Of a DNA stretch of 64,000 bases, positions 22,611 through 35,593 are shown piece after piece (within the stretch, counting starts at the first letter, position 1; each line of letters opens with the position of its first letter). A program made the translations under genes and the position numbers. The DNA is taken from assembly GCA_037976565.1 (NCBI GenBank), contig CP137673.1, forward strand, positions 1,786,851 to 1,850,850, given 5' to 3'. The DNA is from Mesocentrotus franciscanus (Eukaryota; Echinodermata; Echinoidea; Camarodonta; Strongylocentrotidae). The notes beneath the pieces were generated by a model that made no database searches, was not told the origin of the DNA, and saw only the letters and a program-made list of their open reading frames with translations.

Positions 22611-24945
22611 AAATGAGAAAGAGAGGGAGGGGGAGAGATGAGAGAGATATAACGAGAGACGGGGAGGTAGAGGGAGGAGAGAGAGGGGAGGGGTGGGGAA
22701 GAAAGAAAGAAACAGAGAGATAGAAGGGAAGGAGGGGTGGAGAAACGCAAAGAAAATACAACTTGAGACTAAATGAGGAAAGGGCAGGGGGTGGCGGCGG
22801 CAGAATTTTCGGGTTATGAAACGTGTTTTTTTTTCTATCTAATTTGTTTTCGTAAACGTGAGTGTATGTATTTGTTGGACCACGTTTGTCAACGGTCACG
22901 TGCTTGTAATTGGTATCAGCAAACAATGAATGGGGTATCATGTGTAAAAGGCCAAGTCAAAGATTAACAGCATTATAATCTGATTGCTTGGAGTTAACTG
23001 CTGGAGGTAAGTAGACCTATTGTGTTTTTGTTACTTAAGTAATTTAGTGGTACATTCATATGGAAAATAGATGTTTGTTTCTATACACAGTTAGTAGTTT
23101 ATAAAATGAGAAATGATTAAGGAATAATGTGTTCCTATGTATTAGGCGAATTGCATACATTAATATTTTTGCTAGGTAGTACAAACATTACGGCTCGTCC
23201 TACCTAACACCACATAATGTAAGCAATTCGCATTCTGACTATTAAAATACAATTATTTGTAACAGGTGAATGAAATAATTTGTAACGAGGCACTTTACAA
23301 AGATTTGTGCATTAAATCTGACTATAATACAGAATTAGTCATTATTGTTTTGTTAACATGGCTTATATAACAGGTCAGTGCATCCGAAATCGAATGTTAT
23401 TTCCATGGACCTAAGAGTTAGGTCCATATAGTTATTTCGCACCTAACCAACTTTAACTTTTTTATATGACGACAATGCATTGTATGTATACTTCGTCACT
23501 TTATTTTATAGGGTGATATAACCAATTTGTTGTGATATTCCCTTTTAGTGGGATATCTATTTTTAGCCAGGGTAATTAATAATATGATCACAAGGCCCTC
23601 AGAGAGAACAGTATTAATACTGATGAGGCTACCATGGGTAAACAAGACATATTATCATTATTATTATTATTGTGTGTTTTTTGTTTTGTTTTTTTTGTTT
23701 TAAGCATTGGGGGCCGTACTCTGAAGAATAGTGAAATCTAGGGAGGAGTATATTGCCCTAATGATTTTTTTTAGCCAGTAATAATTCTAAGACAAGGGCG
23801 TATCCAGAGATTGATAAAGAGGAGGCGGACTCCTCCGTAGAGGGGTGTACCTGGGCAGCCCTCATGACATAGACATATTTCAAGTAGCAGGTAGCAAATT
23901 GCATGTAAGCATATTGAGATTTGCATCGATATGTAGTTCACTATGATAGTCTATTTTTTAATTTGGATGTTGTTATTTTATGAATTGTTATGAATTTTGA
24001 ATAACCTGCATAATAAATGTTTTTAAATCAATTTCACATTTTGTAATCATGTCCATTGAATACTTTAGTACTTCGTCGTCTTCTTCTTCTTTTCTCCTCC
24101 TCCTCCTCCTCCTCCTCTTCCTCCTCCTCCTCACCCTCCCCTTCTCCGTTTCTTCTTCTTTCTTATTATTCTTTTCTTTTTATTATATTTAATTTTACAG
24201 TTTTCTTCTTTATCTTTTCCCTTTTCTTCCTCCGCTCCCCCTCATTCATTTTGAAGATAAATTTCAACCACTTTAATTTGGACAGGATGCTCAATGTAAT
24301 TATTAGTATTCGGTTTACCTAATGTGTCCTTGGTACTCAAGTGGTTGTATTTTTTATGATTAAGTCAAACTTGTTTTCTTCTGGTTTGAAATAAATAATC
24401 TTTGTCAACGGGAATAGATGATTGATATTTCAAGGTGCGTCTTGCACGATTTTGAACACACACTCATCCGTTAGGTAAATGACGATTTCGAAACTTTGTT
24501 TAATACATACATAGGCCCAGACATTAATGTTTATATTGAAACTTTACTGTTCTTCACACATTTACTGCCCCCTATAAAAATGCCACGCCCGGTACATATT
24601 GACAATATAAAGTTCTTAAAATTAAAGTTGAAGGTCTAGTAAGACTGATGTAGTTTACATAAAGTCAGTTGTTCGCCAATACATCCTGTAAGCATATAAT
24701 ATATTATTATTTCATACTAAACGAAATAGATGCTAGATGACAGTACATACAAAACGAAACCTTAAATGATAAAATGTTATCGTGGTGGTGTAATACATCA
24801 AAACCTCTTAATTGACCATTAATCAAAATGGGATTTGACTTGGATTTGTGTAATCAATTATACACTGTAGTATCGCTTCGCTTCTTCTTCTTTGTAAGAC
24901 TGTGGTTTTTCTTCTATTTGTGTATATTATATAGCTGAATTCAAG
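22611..24945. other. Intergenic space between divergent genes B and C
   Basis: No coding region recognised. Contains purine-rich GA tracts (22590-22720), a perfect 10-bp hairpin atggacctaa/ttaggtccat near 23414-23436, and a TCC/TTC-rich tract at 24085-24160. Any shared control region of B and C would be here. The final bases before the gene C ATG (…tatatag, 24927-24933) could be a 5' UTR splice acceptor. Confidence 0.55.
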
Positions 24946-27900
24946 ATGGAATCCGTTGTGGTGGCTACGTTTTGCACCCTTGTCATCTTTCTGTTTTTGC
25001 AGTTTGTTAACTTTCAGGCTGCCATTGGACCTGATAGTCCGATGTCACTAGGTAAGATTACTAGATTTTAAAACAATTAACAAAAAAAAAAGATATTTAG
25101 CCCTCCACAGGCTTCTTTATTGGATAAAGTCAAATAACAAAAAACAACCATATATTTGCATATGTTTAACTCACTTGGTTACAAAGTGGTTCTCTCAAAT
25201 TTGTTTATACAAATTAATACTGAATTGACTGCCACTTAATGACAAATTTTCTACACATACCAAGTGAATTGTAAATATATTTTGCATCCTCATAATATTG
25301 AACATTTTTTGTTCCATTACACAAATACAGGAACCCTGTTGCTCAGCTAAAAGAAATCCTTCAATCTGAGCCTTATTGAACAGGACCAGTTAATGTTACA
25401 TTTGTCGAACCCCTGTCATAGTGAAGTCCAGATCGGCATATCTAGATTATTTATTGTTAATTAGGGAGAAGTGCAGTGCCGTATGATGCCGGGATTGGGA
25501 GGGGCTCTCATGACATGTTCCCAAAGAATTTTAAAACATAAGCAAAATTTTCTACAATCTGAGGCATATGGTGAGGCCCCTTTTTAGAAAATACGGATAA
25601 CAGGCTCGATATGACCCTGATGGAACACACAATTGACTCAGGGATGATGAACGGAGGGGGCGGTCACCCTCGGAATTAAAGCCCATATCCTCGTCTAACT
25701 ACTCGACACCATTCATATAAAAAACACTAATTGTGTACATTGTGAAACCAAACTTGTACTATAATCGAGAAAATGCTTTACCAGATAATACAACAAGGGA
25801 AATGCAATATAAATCAAATACCAGTAGGACATTTCAGACTGTTTATTAATCATTTTGTTCATTAACCTTGCAAGCAAATCAGTGTATCATTCTCTTTGAT
25901 ATTACAACGTTCCCGTTTTCCCTTCTTTTCTTCTCTCCACTCAGGGTGGTTTAAGAGTTCAGTAGATAACATCTCGAACAAGTACCCGACCCCTGTCACA
26001 CCAGCTGGCTATACCTTCAGCATCTGGGGTCTGATCTACCTATGGAACTTCGCATGGATCATCTATGTCTTGACGACCTTATGTCGTACCAACAGCCGTG
26101 GACCGGTCTTCCTTAACCCACCAGCTACCACCGTCATGTTCCTTAATAGCTTCATGATCAACAACGTCGCCAATATGCTCTGGTTGTTCTTATGGGATCA
26201 GGAGTACCTGACTAGATCTACCCTAGCCCTTTGTCTGATTGCACTGACCCTGTATGTAGGGTTGTATATCAGTCTCACCAATGTCTACCAGTATCTCACA
26301 GACTTCAAGGACTATGCAGAGTATGTTTGCCTTTTGTACCACTTCTCTTGAAGGCTATGACTTCTTTGTGATTAGTAATACTTTTGATTTTGTTATTTTT
26401 AAATTGATATTAAAACGTGCCAAATATCACATGGTTGTCAAGGGCGTCGCTAGTACTACGGAAGGGCAGTACTGGTAGGGAGCTGCTGGGAGGGGCCCAG
26501 GACTGGGTCTGGATGTAACACCACATTCTGATTGAAATCAGAAAAAGCCGCTATTTTGGTTCTCGAATTATCATTTTGGGGGAATCAATAAGATTTATAA
26601 AAAAACATTAAATGAAAATTGGCAAAATCTGTCGGCAAACTTGTCATCAATATCATTTTGTCCGACACCGTTCTTCAGAATGTTCGGGCATCGCCTCTAA
26701 TAAAGGGTGTATGTGTGAACACTGGAGTCTAAAGTGTCGACGCAATTCGTGTTCGAAAGAACTTATACATGGCAGCTAATTAAGGCCATAAGAAATTTCT
26801 CATATTCGTAAAACGACTTTTTGATATGAGATATTTATGTGTCATGATGTTGTGCTTTGATAATGATTAACCATTTACTTTGCATCAATTAAACACTTTT
26901 TTTTTGGACAGATCTGATCTTTGGGCGTATCGAGTCTTGGTACATAATGGTCTAGCAATTTACGCTGCCTGGACTACGGCTGCCTCGCTCGTCAACCTCT
27001 CCGTCACACTCATATACGTAGCAAGACTACCAAGGTAATAATGAGTTATAGTTGACAGACTAGTGAGATAGAAAGAATTGCTTATTTGGGCAATTTAAAG
27101 AATTTGTACTATACGCTGTCGGCTACTTCAAGGATTTTAACATTATACCTAATATCTGTCCTTAGTATATGGACTATGAATTACATTAAATATAAAGAAA
27201 AGTCATAATTTGATCCTAATAATTGGTGTTGTTACATTTTAATTAGTAAGGTTATGGGATTTTTAAAAAGGACGAAATTCCTGAAAATGTCCATACAAAG
27301 ACCTATATACCTATACAAAAACGCACATAAAAACACAAATGACTATGACCATTTGATACAAAAATGAAGCATGTTGATAATCCCAAATGAATACAAGTAT
27401 ATGAAGTAAACACACTCAACACGACCTTAAGCTTTTATGAAGTAATGATCGTGCAATTTTGTTTATCATCTGTTCAGCATGTTCAGAGCCAGAAGAGCGT
27501 TAAGTCTGTGTTAAAGTATATGACGTAATGCCCATCTGGCTCCAAACAGACGTTATCAGGAAACAAACATAAGTGGCCTTCATTAAGAGGTAGCCACAAG
27601 GTCCACAACATTAACATTGATTTAATTCCCTTATTTCTGAAACAGTGACGTCGCCACCTACGTCTCTCTGACTACACTAGCCGTCATCCTCATCGTCTAC
27701 TTCGTGTTTGAGTTGTTCGTCTTCGATGTCTACACCCGTTACGTGTTCATGGTGTACCCTACCTTCATCTGGGCCTTGGCTGGTATCATGGTCGCTAACG
27801 GTGATGATACCAACAGTCCCGTGTTCGTATACAGCGCCATCCTCGTCTCAATCAGTTTCATATTCTTCGTTGTGAAGACGGTGCTCATGATCATTCGCGA

Positions 27901-27964
27901 TCCGGTCTACCTTTTCGTTAAGATGACCAAAGTCGATTCCACCACGTATAAACACATGCTCTAA
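24946..27964 (+). CDS. TspO/MBR-related multi-pass membrane protein, gene C (complete)
   Basis: Exons are 24946-25051, 25945-26320, 26912-27034 and 27646-27964 (106, 376, 123 and 319 nt), the same lengths and phases as gene B, giving 307 residues. Exon 1 encodes a hydrophobic segment and QAAIGPDSPMSLG. Exon 2 opens WFKSSVDNISNKYPTP and carries the core TPAGYTFSIWGLIYLW (residues 54-69). Exon 3 reads SDLWAYRVLVHNGLAIYAAW. Exon 4 contains RYVFMVYPTFIWALAG and a last helix before MIIRDPVYLF. The N44-I-S46 sequon is shared with A and B. It is a clear paralog in opposite orientation and well diverged, so older than the A/B split. Family placement as for A and B; function unknown. Confidence 0.78.
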
Positions 27965-28002
27965 ATAACGGGAGGGTAATTATGACAACCATTTTCTACC
28001 AG

Positions 28003-28008
28003 AATAAA
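28003..28008 (+). promoter_or_regulatory. Polyadenylation signal AATAAA for gene C
   Basis: Canonical hexamer 39 bases after the gene C stop codon, on the coding strand. A second, later AATAAA lies near 28310. Confidence 0.5.
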
Positions 28009-28590
28009 AGAGATCTGCGGACCCCTCCCCTCCCTTCCCAAGAATGATACTGAATGTCGAGATATGAATTAATTGACATTATATAGTTATCATAATCAGT
28101 GACATTATGAGTAGTTTAGCAGAGTGGTTTATTGCAAATTTTATTTTACATCTGAGTTAGTGTTACTGTGTAATTATGAAGGAACTGGTATATCTAAAAC
28201 CTAATGTTTTAGAGTAATTAACATAAGGTCTTAAAATAGTTATCAGTTCTTTGGAGCTCACAGTATTGACATTCTACAGATGTCACATGAGTGCGAAATC
28301 AGCATTGCAATAAATTGTGATTACAGACATATGAAGTGCTCTTTCCACTCACGTAATGTTTTATTTTGATTTCTTAAACTAAATAAGGAACAATCTCGAT
28401 TTGGTGAGGTGATTAATCATTTTTATTTTGAATTTAATTACGCGAATATTTGATAGAACATGACTTTATTGTTTTATATGGGAAAGGGGAAAGGGGCGCA
28501 CTGCTAGCATAGTTTCCAATTGCCAAATAAAGTAACAGATTGAAGGGATCTAATTGTAGACTTATAATTTCCCAAAGAAAAATAGGTTAA

Positions 28591-29115
28591 AGATACTATG
28601 TCCCTTTGCAGCCAACATCAAATTCTGTAGAACTTTGCAGGAATTATGAATATGTCATGTATGTCCTATCTGTGAAATTTAAACGTTAGCAGTGTCCTAA
28701 TATTCAAATTATGCAAGGAAACCCGTTTACTTGCTAGACTTCACTGTCAGACACTATTGAGTGACTGACTGGCCTTTTTCATCTTTGGTATTATAACATA
28801 AATGAGCTGTAAAGGGTACATGAGCATTTGTCTACATCAATAACCCACTTCTTGTAATGGCCAAAATTAAACTGATTGAATCTTTGCGCAGCATAAAACG
28901 TACGACCATTCGGTACAATGGTCTGAAAAATCAGACTATTACTTACTGGCTCTATAGCTCCTAAGTCGATTCGACAACTAATAGTCGTTATTTTCCCACT
29001 TAAAGACATTTTCAAGCCCCCTTTTTTTAGGGAAGTTCTAAATTAGTATTGTCTTTCAAATGCCGTTGGAATTTAACCTTTTCATTTTTTGGCCTGCAAA
29101 TGGGACATAGTACCT
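28591..29115. mobile_element. Kolobok-like MITE, family 1, copy 1
   Basis: 525 bp bounded by TTAA on both sides (28587-28590, 29116-29119). Terminal repeats are agatactatgtccctttgc and the complement of aggtactatgtcccatttgc. TTAA targets with an (A/G)GG-like start fit the Kolobok superfamily better than piggyBac. The minus-strand 74-codon ORF (28791-29015) is kept in the second copy at 53092, but the copies are nearly identical overall, so this is no proof of function. Confidence 0.8.
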
Positions 29116-29119
29116 TTAA

Positions 29120-32100
29120 TGTAGCACGAAATGTCCCCCTCTACAAAAATTTAAACAACGCCCTCTATGCGGAAAGACACCAACTTTGTTGATCATGTTG
29201 ATGGTAGTGGTCATGCCGGACGAGAATGAATAAAATAGACATGATTATGAAATAAAACATGAAATTGAGAGAGGAATATGCTAATCATTTTTGCCGAAGT
29301 AATTCATTTTCATACAATAGTTTTTACCTTCCCTTTCCAATATTTTTTCTGTTTTGTACTTGAAAGAACGAACAAAATTTTGGGAGAAAATAAGTTACAA
29401 GACATTCTTTCGTAAACAGGTAAAGAGGGAGTGAAATAGTTATTGCATATGCCATTTCTATCATCTAAATTTTCTATTTTTAATTAATTTAATCTTTTCT
29501 TTACAATTTTATATGAGTATTCTTTTTTATACCTAATTATATCTTTCTGAAATAAAAGTTAAGATCATTTTTTTATTCGTTGCCTTGAGCATAGTTTATT
29601 TAAACAAATATTGGCCAATCTGTGATTTGTCTTATTATTTCGTTTAAATAAACAACATTCTCAAACTTATTATGTATTTATGATTGTGCTTATGTTTCAG
29701 TTGTTTTTGTTTTTCCTGAATCTCCTCTTTCGTCATTTAATGTATAGTACTATACCCTTCATTTAGGACTCACTTGCCTTACAATCAGGCGCAGTACAAT
29801 GAATTATATACACTGTGATCATATAAATAACCGAAAGCTCATGCTTTCAATAGGTAAATTGGACTGCTTTATGTGAATGATAGAAGGTAATAAATACATG
29901 CTTAATGTGCAATGAACTTTATATAATCGTGTTCAGTGTGTTTTAATGCAATTTCTCCAGATTTGTTCTCTCTAAATAATCGTAACTATAAACAATATAA
30001 GTCAAATAAATCCACATATCCTTTTTTCCTGCGGCAGTTGGAAATATGACCATGACTGGAATATCTTCCAGTAGATAGTTGACCTATACAGTTGACAACA
30101 AAGAAGAAAACTTTTTTTTTTTGGTTGTTGTTGTTGTTGATGTTTTTGTGGTGGAGTCATGCTAGTAAGCTTGAACTCCTTTTACCAGAAAAATTGAAAT
30201 ATTATCATTTTGACACCTATGGTACAGAAACCTTCCCCATAAGCAATAAAGTTGTTTTGGCTGTTCTCAGTGGAATTTTGCAGAATGTAGATATGATCAT
30301 TAATGAGAAAAGTGTTGCACATAGGAGTACTGCATGTTTCGAATTATACATCATTGTTTTTTTTTGTTTTTTTACATCAACTTGTTTTGTTTTCCAATTT
30401 CAATTTTACTTTCTCATTTCCCTTGCAGAGGGGATGGGGTGGCAATGGCAAGGAACCCTCCCCTCCCATCATATCTTTAAGATCGATACGCTTCTTTTCA
30501 TCACATATAGGCCTAAGCCAGATCAAATTAATTCCTAGTTTGTCGTCCGGATTTTTCCAAAATGACGAGGAGCGGTTTCCATCTTACTCGTTTTATTTGT
30601 TATAACTTTGACATTTATCCGTACATAGATATGCTATTGTTCAACACAAAATTATTTCATTCATATTTCATTTTTACTTGCACTACAGATCTATATAAAA
30701 ATGAGAAATTGTAATATAATATTAATGGGATTTGTTGACCCCATTCTCTGAATGTTATTTATTTGATTTTAGAACAAAAATATCAAATTACAACAATACA
30801 CAAAATATGAAGAGGGCCAACAGAGAAGGAAGGAGGAGGGGTGCAGAAACTAGAAATCATATTATATTTGAGCTTATTAATAAATGTATATCTCCCAGGA
30901 TGAATGCAAGTATAGAGAAAAAAAGAACATAATATGCTATTACTGTGAGAGCAGTTATATGATCAAATCAATTCATGTTCAACACTAGATCCCCTCACAC
31001 AAAATTTGATTTGATTTGATTTGATGTTCATTTATTTTCAATGTACATCATCACTCATACATATGGTCACATAAAATCATACATAGAAGAAGAACAAAAG
31101 GTGTCGTCATAAGCACAGCTTGAGCTGACGTCCTCATCGTAAGTACAATGTTCAATGTTCATACAATGAAATAATGTACATAATTATGGAAATAATGCAT
31201 AGTGGGTAGGACAATGTTCTATAACAATCTTACGCTGTAAATAAAATGTATAAACTTTTAACTGCTACACAGTATCATTATGAAAAAAACGCACATTTGC
31301 TACGATTTCTGGCATGTTGACGAGTCAATGCTTTTTAACATTAAAATCAAGTTATGTCAATCCGTGTAAGACATTTATGGAAGTGAGACTTTGACATTCT
31401 TCTGTTACATCACACGTTTAATCGGCATATTCCAAAACGAAATGACAAAGTTAAATAAACCTAATGATATAATAAGATCGCATAATAGGAAATTACCATT
31501 ATATCATAATGATATAATATTTTATCATTAGGACTCTTTTTATCAGTTATCACAACCAATATCAGCAAACAATACTGTCCTACTTTTTGTTAAGGGCGGC
31601 GTACTATAATGTCAACATAATAATGGGTCTTGTATAATGGTGATGTTATCATAAAGCAAAGAGAATTCTTTGTGATAATATTTGCTGAATTAATCAACAA
31701 AACTGGACAACAAAATGACTCCAAACTAAAGCTTTTGGATAAAGTGGCTATTATAAATTACGTATCTGAAAAAAACATATAATATTTTACATGCTATAGA
31801 GCCTTTCCCATTTACTTGCTTTCTCATTCTTCTAAAGTTTATTTTGTAGTTGTTGAAACCTATCCATTTACTTAGACAATCGATTCAATGGTGTGGCTTG
31901 ATGTTCCTGCAAAATAGTCCGGTTTATTTTACACTGACAATTCTTGTCGACTAAAAAGAAACTGTGTTTATATAGGAGAGAAAACTCAAGCCTTTATATT
32001 CTATAGGAGAGAAAATATAATGCTTCTGTAAAATATCTGATGATAGGCCTTTACTTACCATCAAGCAAGCTATATTTGCTTCCTAATTTGGCTAAAGTAG

Positions 32101-33233
32101 GGCAGCATGATATGGTGCTCCAAATATTTTGCATAAGACGATGTATGCCTCTTTCAAGTAATTTAGGGGCTATTGAGTAACGTATCAGAACAATTACCCC
32201 CTGGACAATCACCCCCCGGAAAATTACCCCCTATGACAATTACCCCGAAAATTACCCCTCTGTTCATTAAAGGGGAAGTCCACCCTGATATTAAGTTGGT
32301 TTTAATAAAAGCAGCCTTATTTCGGGGTAATTGTCCACGAGGGTAGTTTTTTCGGGGTAATTGTCCTCGGGTGGCTGTCCTAGGGGTAATTTTCCGGGGT
32401 AATTGTACTTGGGGGTAATTGTCCCGCTGGTAATTTTCCGGGGGTGATTGCCCAGGGAGTTATTGTCCTAGAACCATTTAGTAATGATAGTTCAATCGTC
32501 AGGGAATTAGCAGACGCATCGAAAATACTACATGCAGCAGCGAATTGTCAATTCAAATTTATTATTATCGAACACAACTTGATGGATTGTATAATTGAAC
32601 GAAAAAAGATGCACTATAAACGAATCATATGATGAAGACCGACCTTGGAAGATAAGATAAGAAGCCTTATTTCCTTATTTGTCTAAGCGTACCGCCTATT
32701 CCATGGTAACTGTTATCGACCAATAAATTTGCTTAAATGATTTACGCACCTCGTTCTTAGTACGCGAAACACGTAACCGCTGCTGAAAATCAGGAATCCG
32801 TGTACTGGCCTAGTAATGGTATAGCTAGTGGACAGGTTCTCATTACATGCAGGCGAGACAGTCTTGGAGAGCTGGTGAGTAATTCATTGATGCATTGATT
32901 TCATAATCTGTTATGCTATAATGTTTTAATTAATAACCGAGACTGTCTAAATGACGCAGTGAATAATATTAAACGACTTTTTTATTGATTGCGCTATTAT
33001 CTATTCAGGAGATTTTTGCCTGTACCTGATGTAGGCCCGTATTTATGATTTTGAGATTTTCATGTTTCTATTTCTCAACGAAATTATGCAGTCGAGAGTA
33101 GACTATACACTAACTTATAATTGTTTTTTTTTCTATGTAAATCATTTTCGACTTACTTTCTTTCTGTCCATGTGCCTAAGTTGTAGGTTTTTATTCTTTT
33201 CTGTTTCTCTGCCTCTCTTTATGATGGGGGGTG
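29120..33233. other. Intergenic, no gene recognised
   Basis: AT-rich. A T-rich ORF at 30092-30538 has low-complexity composition and no recognisable domain. A (TTTGAT)n run at 31006-31026 followed by LINE-tail-like sequence suggests an old retrotransposon 3' end. The foldback element at 32187-32477 is listed separately. Confidence 0.5.
32187..32477. repeat. Foldback element of ggggtaattgtcc units
   Basis: The left arm (32187-32265) is made of caattacccc-type units and the right arm (32320-32477) of the reverse complement ggggtaattg units, around a centre with aaaggggaagtccaccctga. It can form a long hairpin. Confidence 0.75.
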
Positions 33234-34286
33234 GGTGTCGGACACTTAACAAACATAAAGCCTTCTCTTTTGCCCCGGATTTAACGAAAAATATTCATCA
33301 AATAGCACTAACCATCATGAATGTTTTCCGGACACACAACGTCTGGTTATAGCTGCCTGTGTGTTTCTCTCTCCTTCTATATACCTCTCCTTCTATATAC
33401 CTCTAGCTCTGGCAAGGGGGCAAAGCACAGACTTTGTGACTATTTAATCGGCTTTAATTGAGAAATCGTTTTGGATTATCAGCGCACTTGACACGCTTGA
33501 TGAATTACAAAAACATACTAGACCTGAAAACTTGGCTTTATCCTAAAACATATAATTTTAATTCATTTTATATTCTAATCTATATGTATCGTCGTGCAAA
33601 TTAATTATAGATATATTTATTTAATTTGATTTTTTTTCTTCTTCTGCATTCCATATAAATGTAAACAATTTTCGGTAGCATAACAAACATAACATTCTAA
33701 AAGGTACTTTCTGACAATGAATCATAAATAAGAAAGTATACATAACAATTATTATAGGGGGAAAAAAGAAAGATAAGTTGCCAAGTATCATATTTGATTT
33801 GTCAATCGAAGAAGAAAGTTATTGAATTATGTCAAATTTTGAAATAAACTTGAATTGGAGAAGCTTCTTCGTTTCAAGTTAACTTTACTTAAATATCTCT
33901 TTTTAAATTATCCTGTGGACCATACCATACTGTTCGATGCTCTTATATGTTTTTATGTTTATATTCTCATGTTCTCATGTTCGATGTTTTATGTATTGTT
34001 TGACAAATCTCTAAATTTTATAATAATAATGTAAAAACAAACAACTTAAACTGGGTGTACACACTCTAACAAGCCACAAACCTGGCTTTCATTGTGTTCA
34101 CCATTTTCCAATTATCCACTTATGTTTTTTATGTAGTCTGTCAATACTGAATTATGTAGTATACGGTCTACTTTTCAATTTTATAAACGACAAATTTTCA
34201 TGATGGTTTGTGCTATTTGATGAATATTTTTCATTAAATCCGAAGGCAAAAGAGAAGGCTTAATGTTGGTTAAGTGTCCGGACACC
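33234..34286. mobile_element. ~1.05-kb element with ~95-bp terminal inverted repeats
   Basis: 33234-33330 (starting ggtgtcggacacttaac) is the reverse complement of 34188-34286 (ending gttaagtgtccggacacc), with a few mismatches. The interior is AT-rich without an ORF. No target duplication could be read because a hAT begins immediately to the right. Confidence 0.65.
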
Positions 34287-34289
34287 CCC

Positions 34290-34700
34290 AGGGGTGGATC
34301 CAGCCGGCGGCAAGGGAGGGGGCCGAAAAAAGGACCCACTTCGTGCGAAAATTTGAAAACCGTGCCGGCCGATTTTCCGCTCAGTGAGGGGGTAGTGAGC
34401 AATTTTTTTTTTTTTGCCTCCGAAAATTGAAAATTGGAAAATCGTGCCGGTCGATTTGGGGGGGGGGGTAGTGAGCAATTTTTTTTTTTTGCCTCCGAAA
34501 ATTGAAAATTGGAAAATCGTGCCGGTCGATTTGGGGTAGTGAGCACAATTTTTTTGCCTTCGAAAATTGAAAAAAAATTTCACCACCAACCCCTTGAGCG
34601 CCAGGAGGGCCCATCTTCTTTTTTCCCAAAAAAGGGTGTTTTTACATGTTTTTTTCCTAGGGGAGGGGGCCCGCCACCCCCCCCCCCTGGATCCGCCACT
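34290..34700. mobile_element. Small hAT MITE, inverted copy of the 9178 family
   Basis: Termini caggggtggatccag and ctggatccgccactg enclose the same G/C-run and A/T-run interior as 9178-9585 in opposite orientation, with one extra internal repeat (gcctccgaaaattgaaaatt twice). The flanks are C-rich, so the target duplication is not clear. Confidence 0.75.
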
Positions 34701-34704
34701 GCCC

Positions 34705-35593
34705 CCCTATCATACAATCTAAAATTGTGAACAATGATAAATTCCTCGTTCACTAAGTAAATAGTATTAAGCGTACTGACCAGTGATCGGAGATATAGGC
34801 CGAAGGTAACGCCACCTATTTGCGATCTGATTTTGTTTAGTAAACGATCGCTTAAATGCATAAAATTTGGATAAAGGAAACAATGTCCACTAATTTACAT
34901 GGATCTTGCTTCCTTTAAAATAGTCATTCCGAAGTTCTAAATCATACTTGTCATGACTATTGAATAGAATATTAATTAAAAGACAATGAAATGGGGTGAA
35001 TTTGATGTTACTCTATTTAGTAAAGCTATATAGAGGCAACTGTCTTATTCAAAATAACGCTAATGAGCTGTATCATTACCCTTTGCATTTAGTCATCCAT
35101 TCATTGTGACCCCCTTTATAAACCTAAGGGATTGATCAACTTAAAGCATCTCTGCTAGGAAACTATCAATCCCTTTGACAAAATGGACATGTTGGATGAA
35201 TGTTATACATGGACTTTAAACTGAAATTTAGATGTTTATATTGATAATAGTATATTGCTTTATGGTATATTCGCTCTCTTAGATGATTTTTAAATCCATT
35301 GACATACACAGATCAAGATTACAATCCTGTTGCGAACTGGACATTAAAGGGGTAGGGCAATTTTGACATACAGTCACTGTAATAATGTTTTCAAAAACAG
35401 TATTTTTTACTTTTCCAAATTAAAGCGTGCAAATTATTGAAATAATGACGATATATGCAACATATTATAAAGCGCGTATTACCATATTTGTAAAAGCATA
35501 AAATGAATTACATTTGTTTTTCTTTCTTTCTTTTTTTCTTCTTCATTTACAGTAGATTGATTTGTTGGTGATAAGGCGACAAGAAAAACAGAC
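34705..35593. other. Upstream region of gene D
   Basis: No ORF of note. A pyrimidine tract ending ttacag at 35547-35552 is a good splice acceptor, suggesting an unseen upstream non-coding exon and a 5' UTR exon starting at 35553. Confidence 0.45.

Noticed and set aside
24056..24322. 88-codon Ser-rich ORF
   Set aside because: Encoded by a TCC/TTC microsatellite; no conserved domain character.
28791..29015. 74-codon ORF conserved at 53270-53509
   Set aside because: Lies inside a Kolobok-like MITE whose copies are nearly identical throughout, so ORF conservation is not independent evidence.
30092..30538. 148-codon ORF
   Set aside because: T-rich low complexity with Phe/Leu runs, no ATG-context support, no splice partners or homologs recognised.
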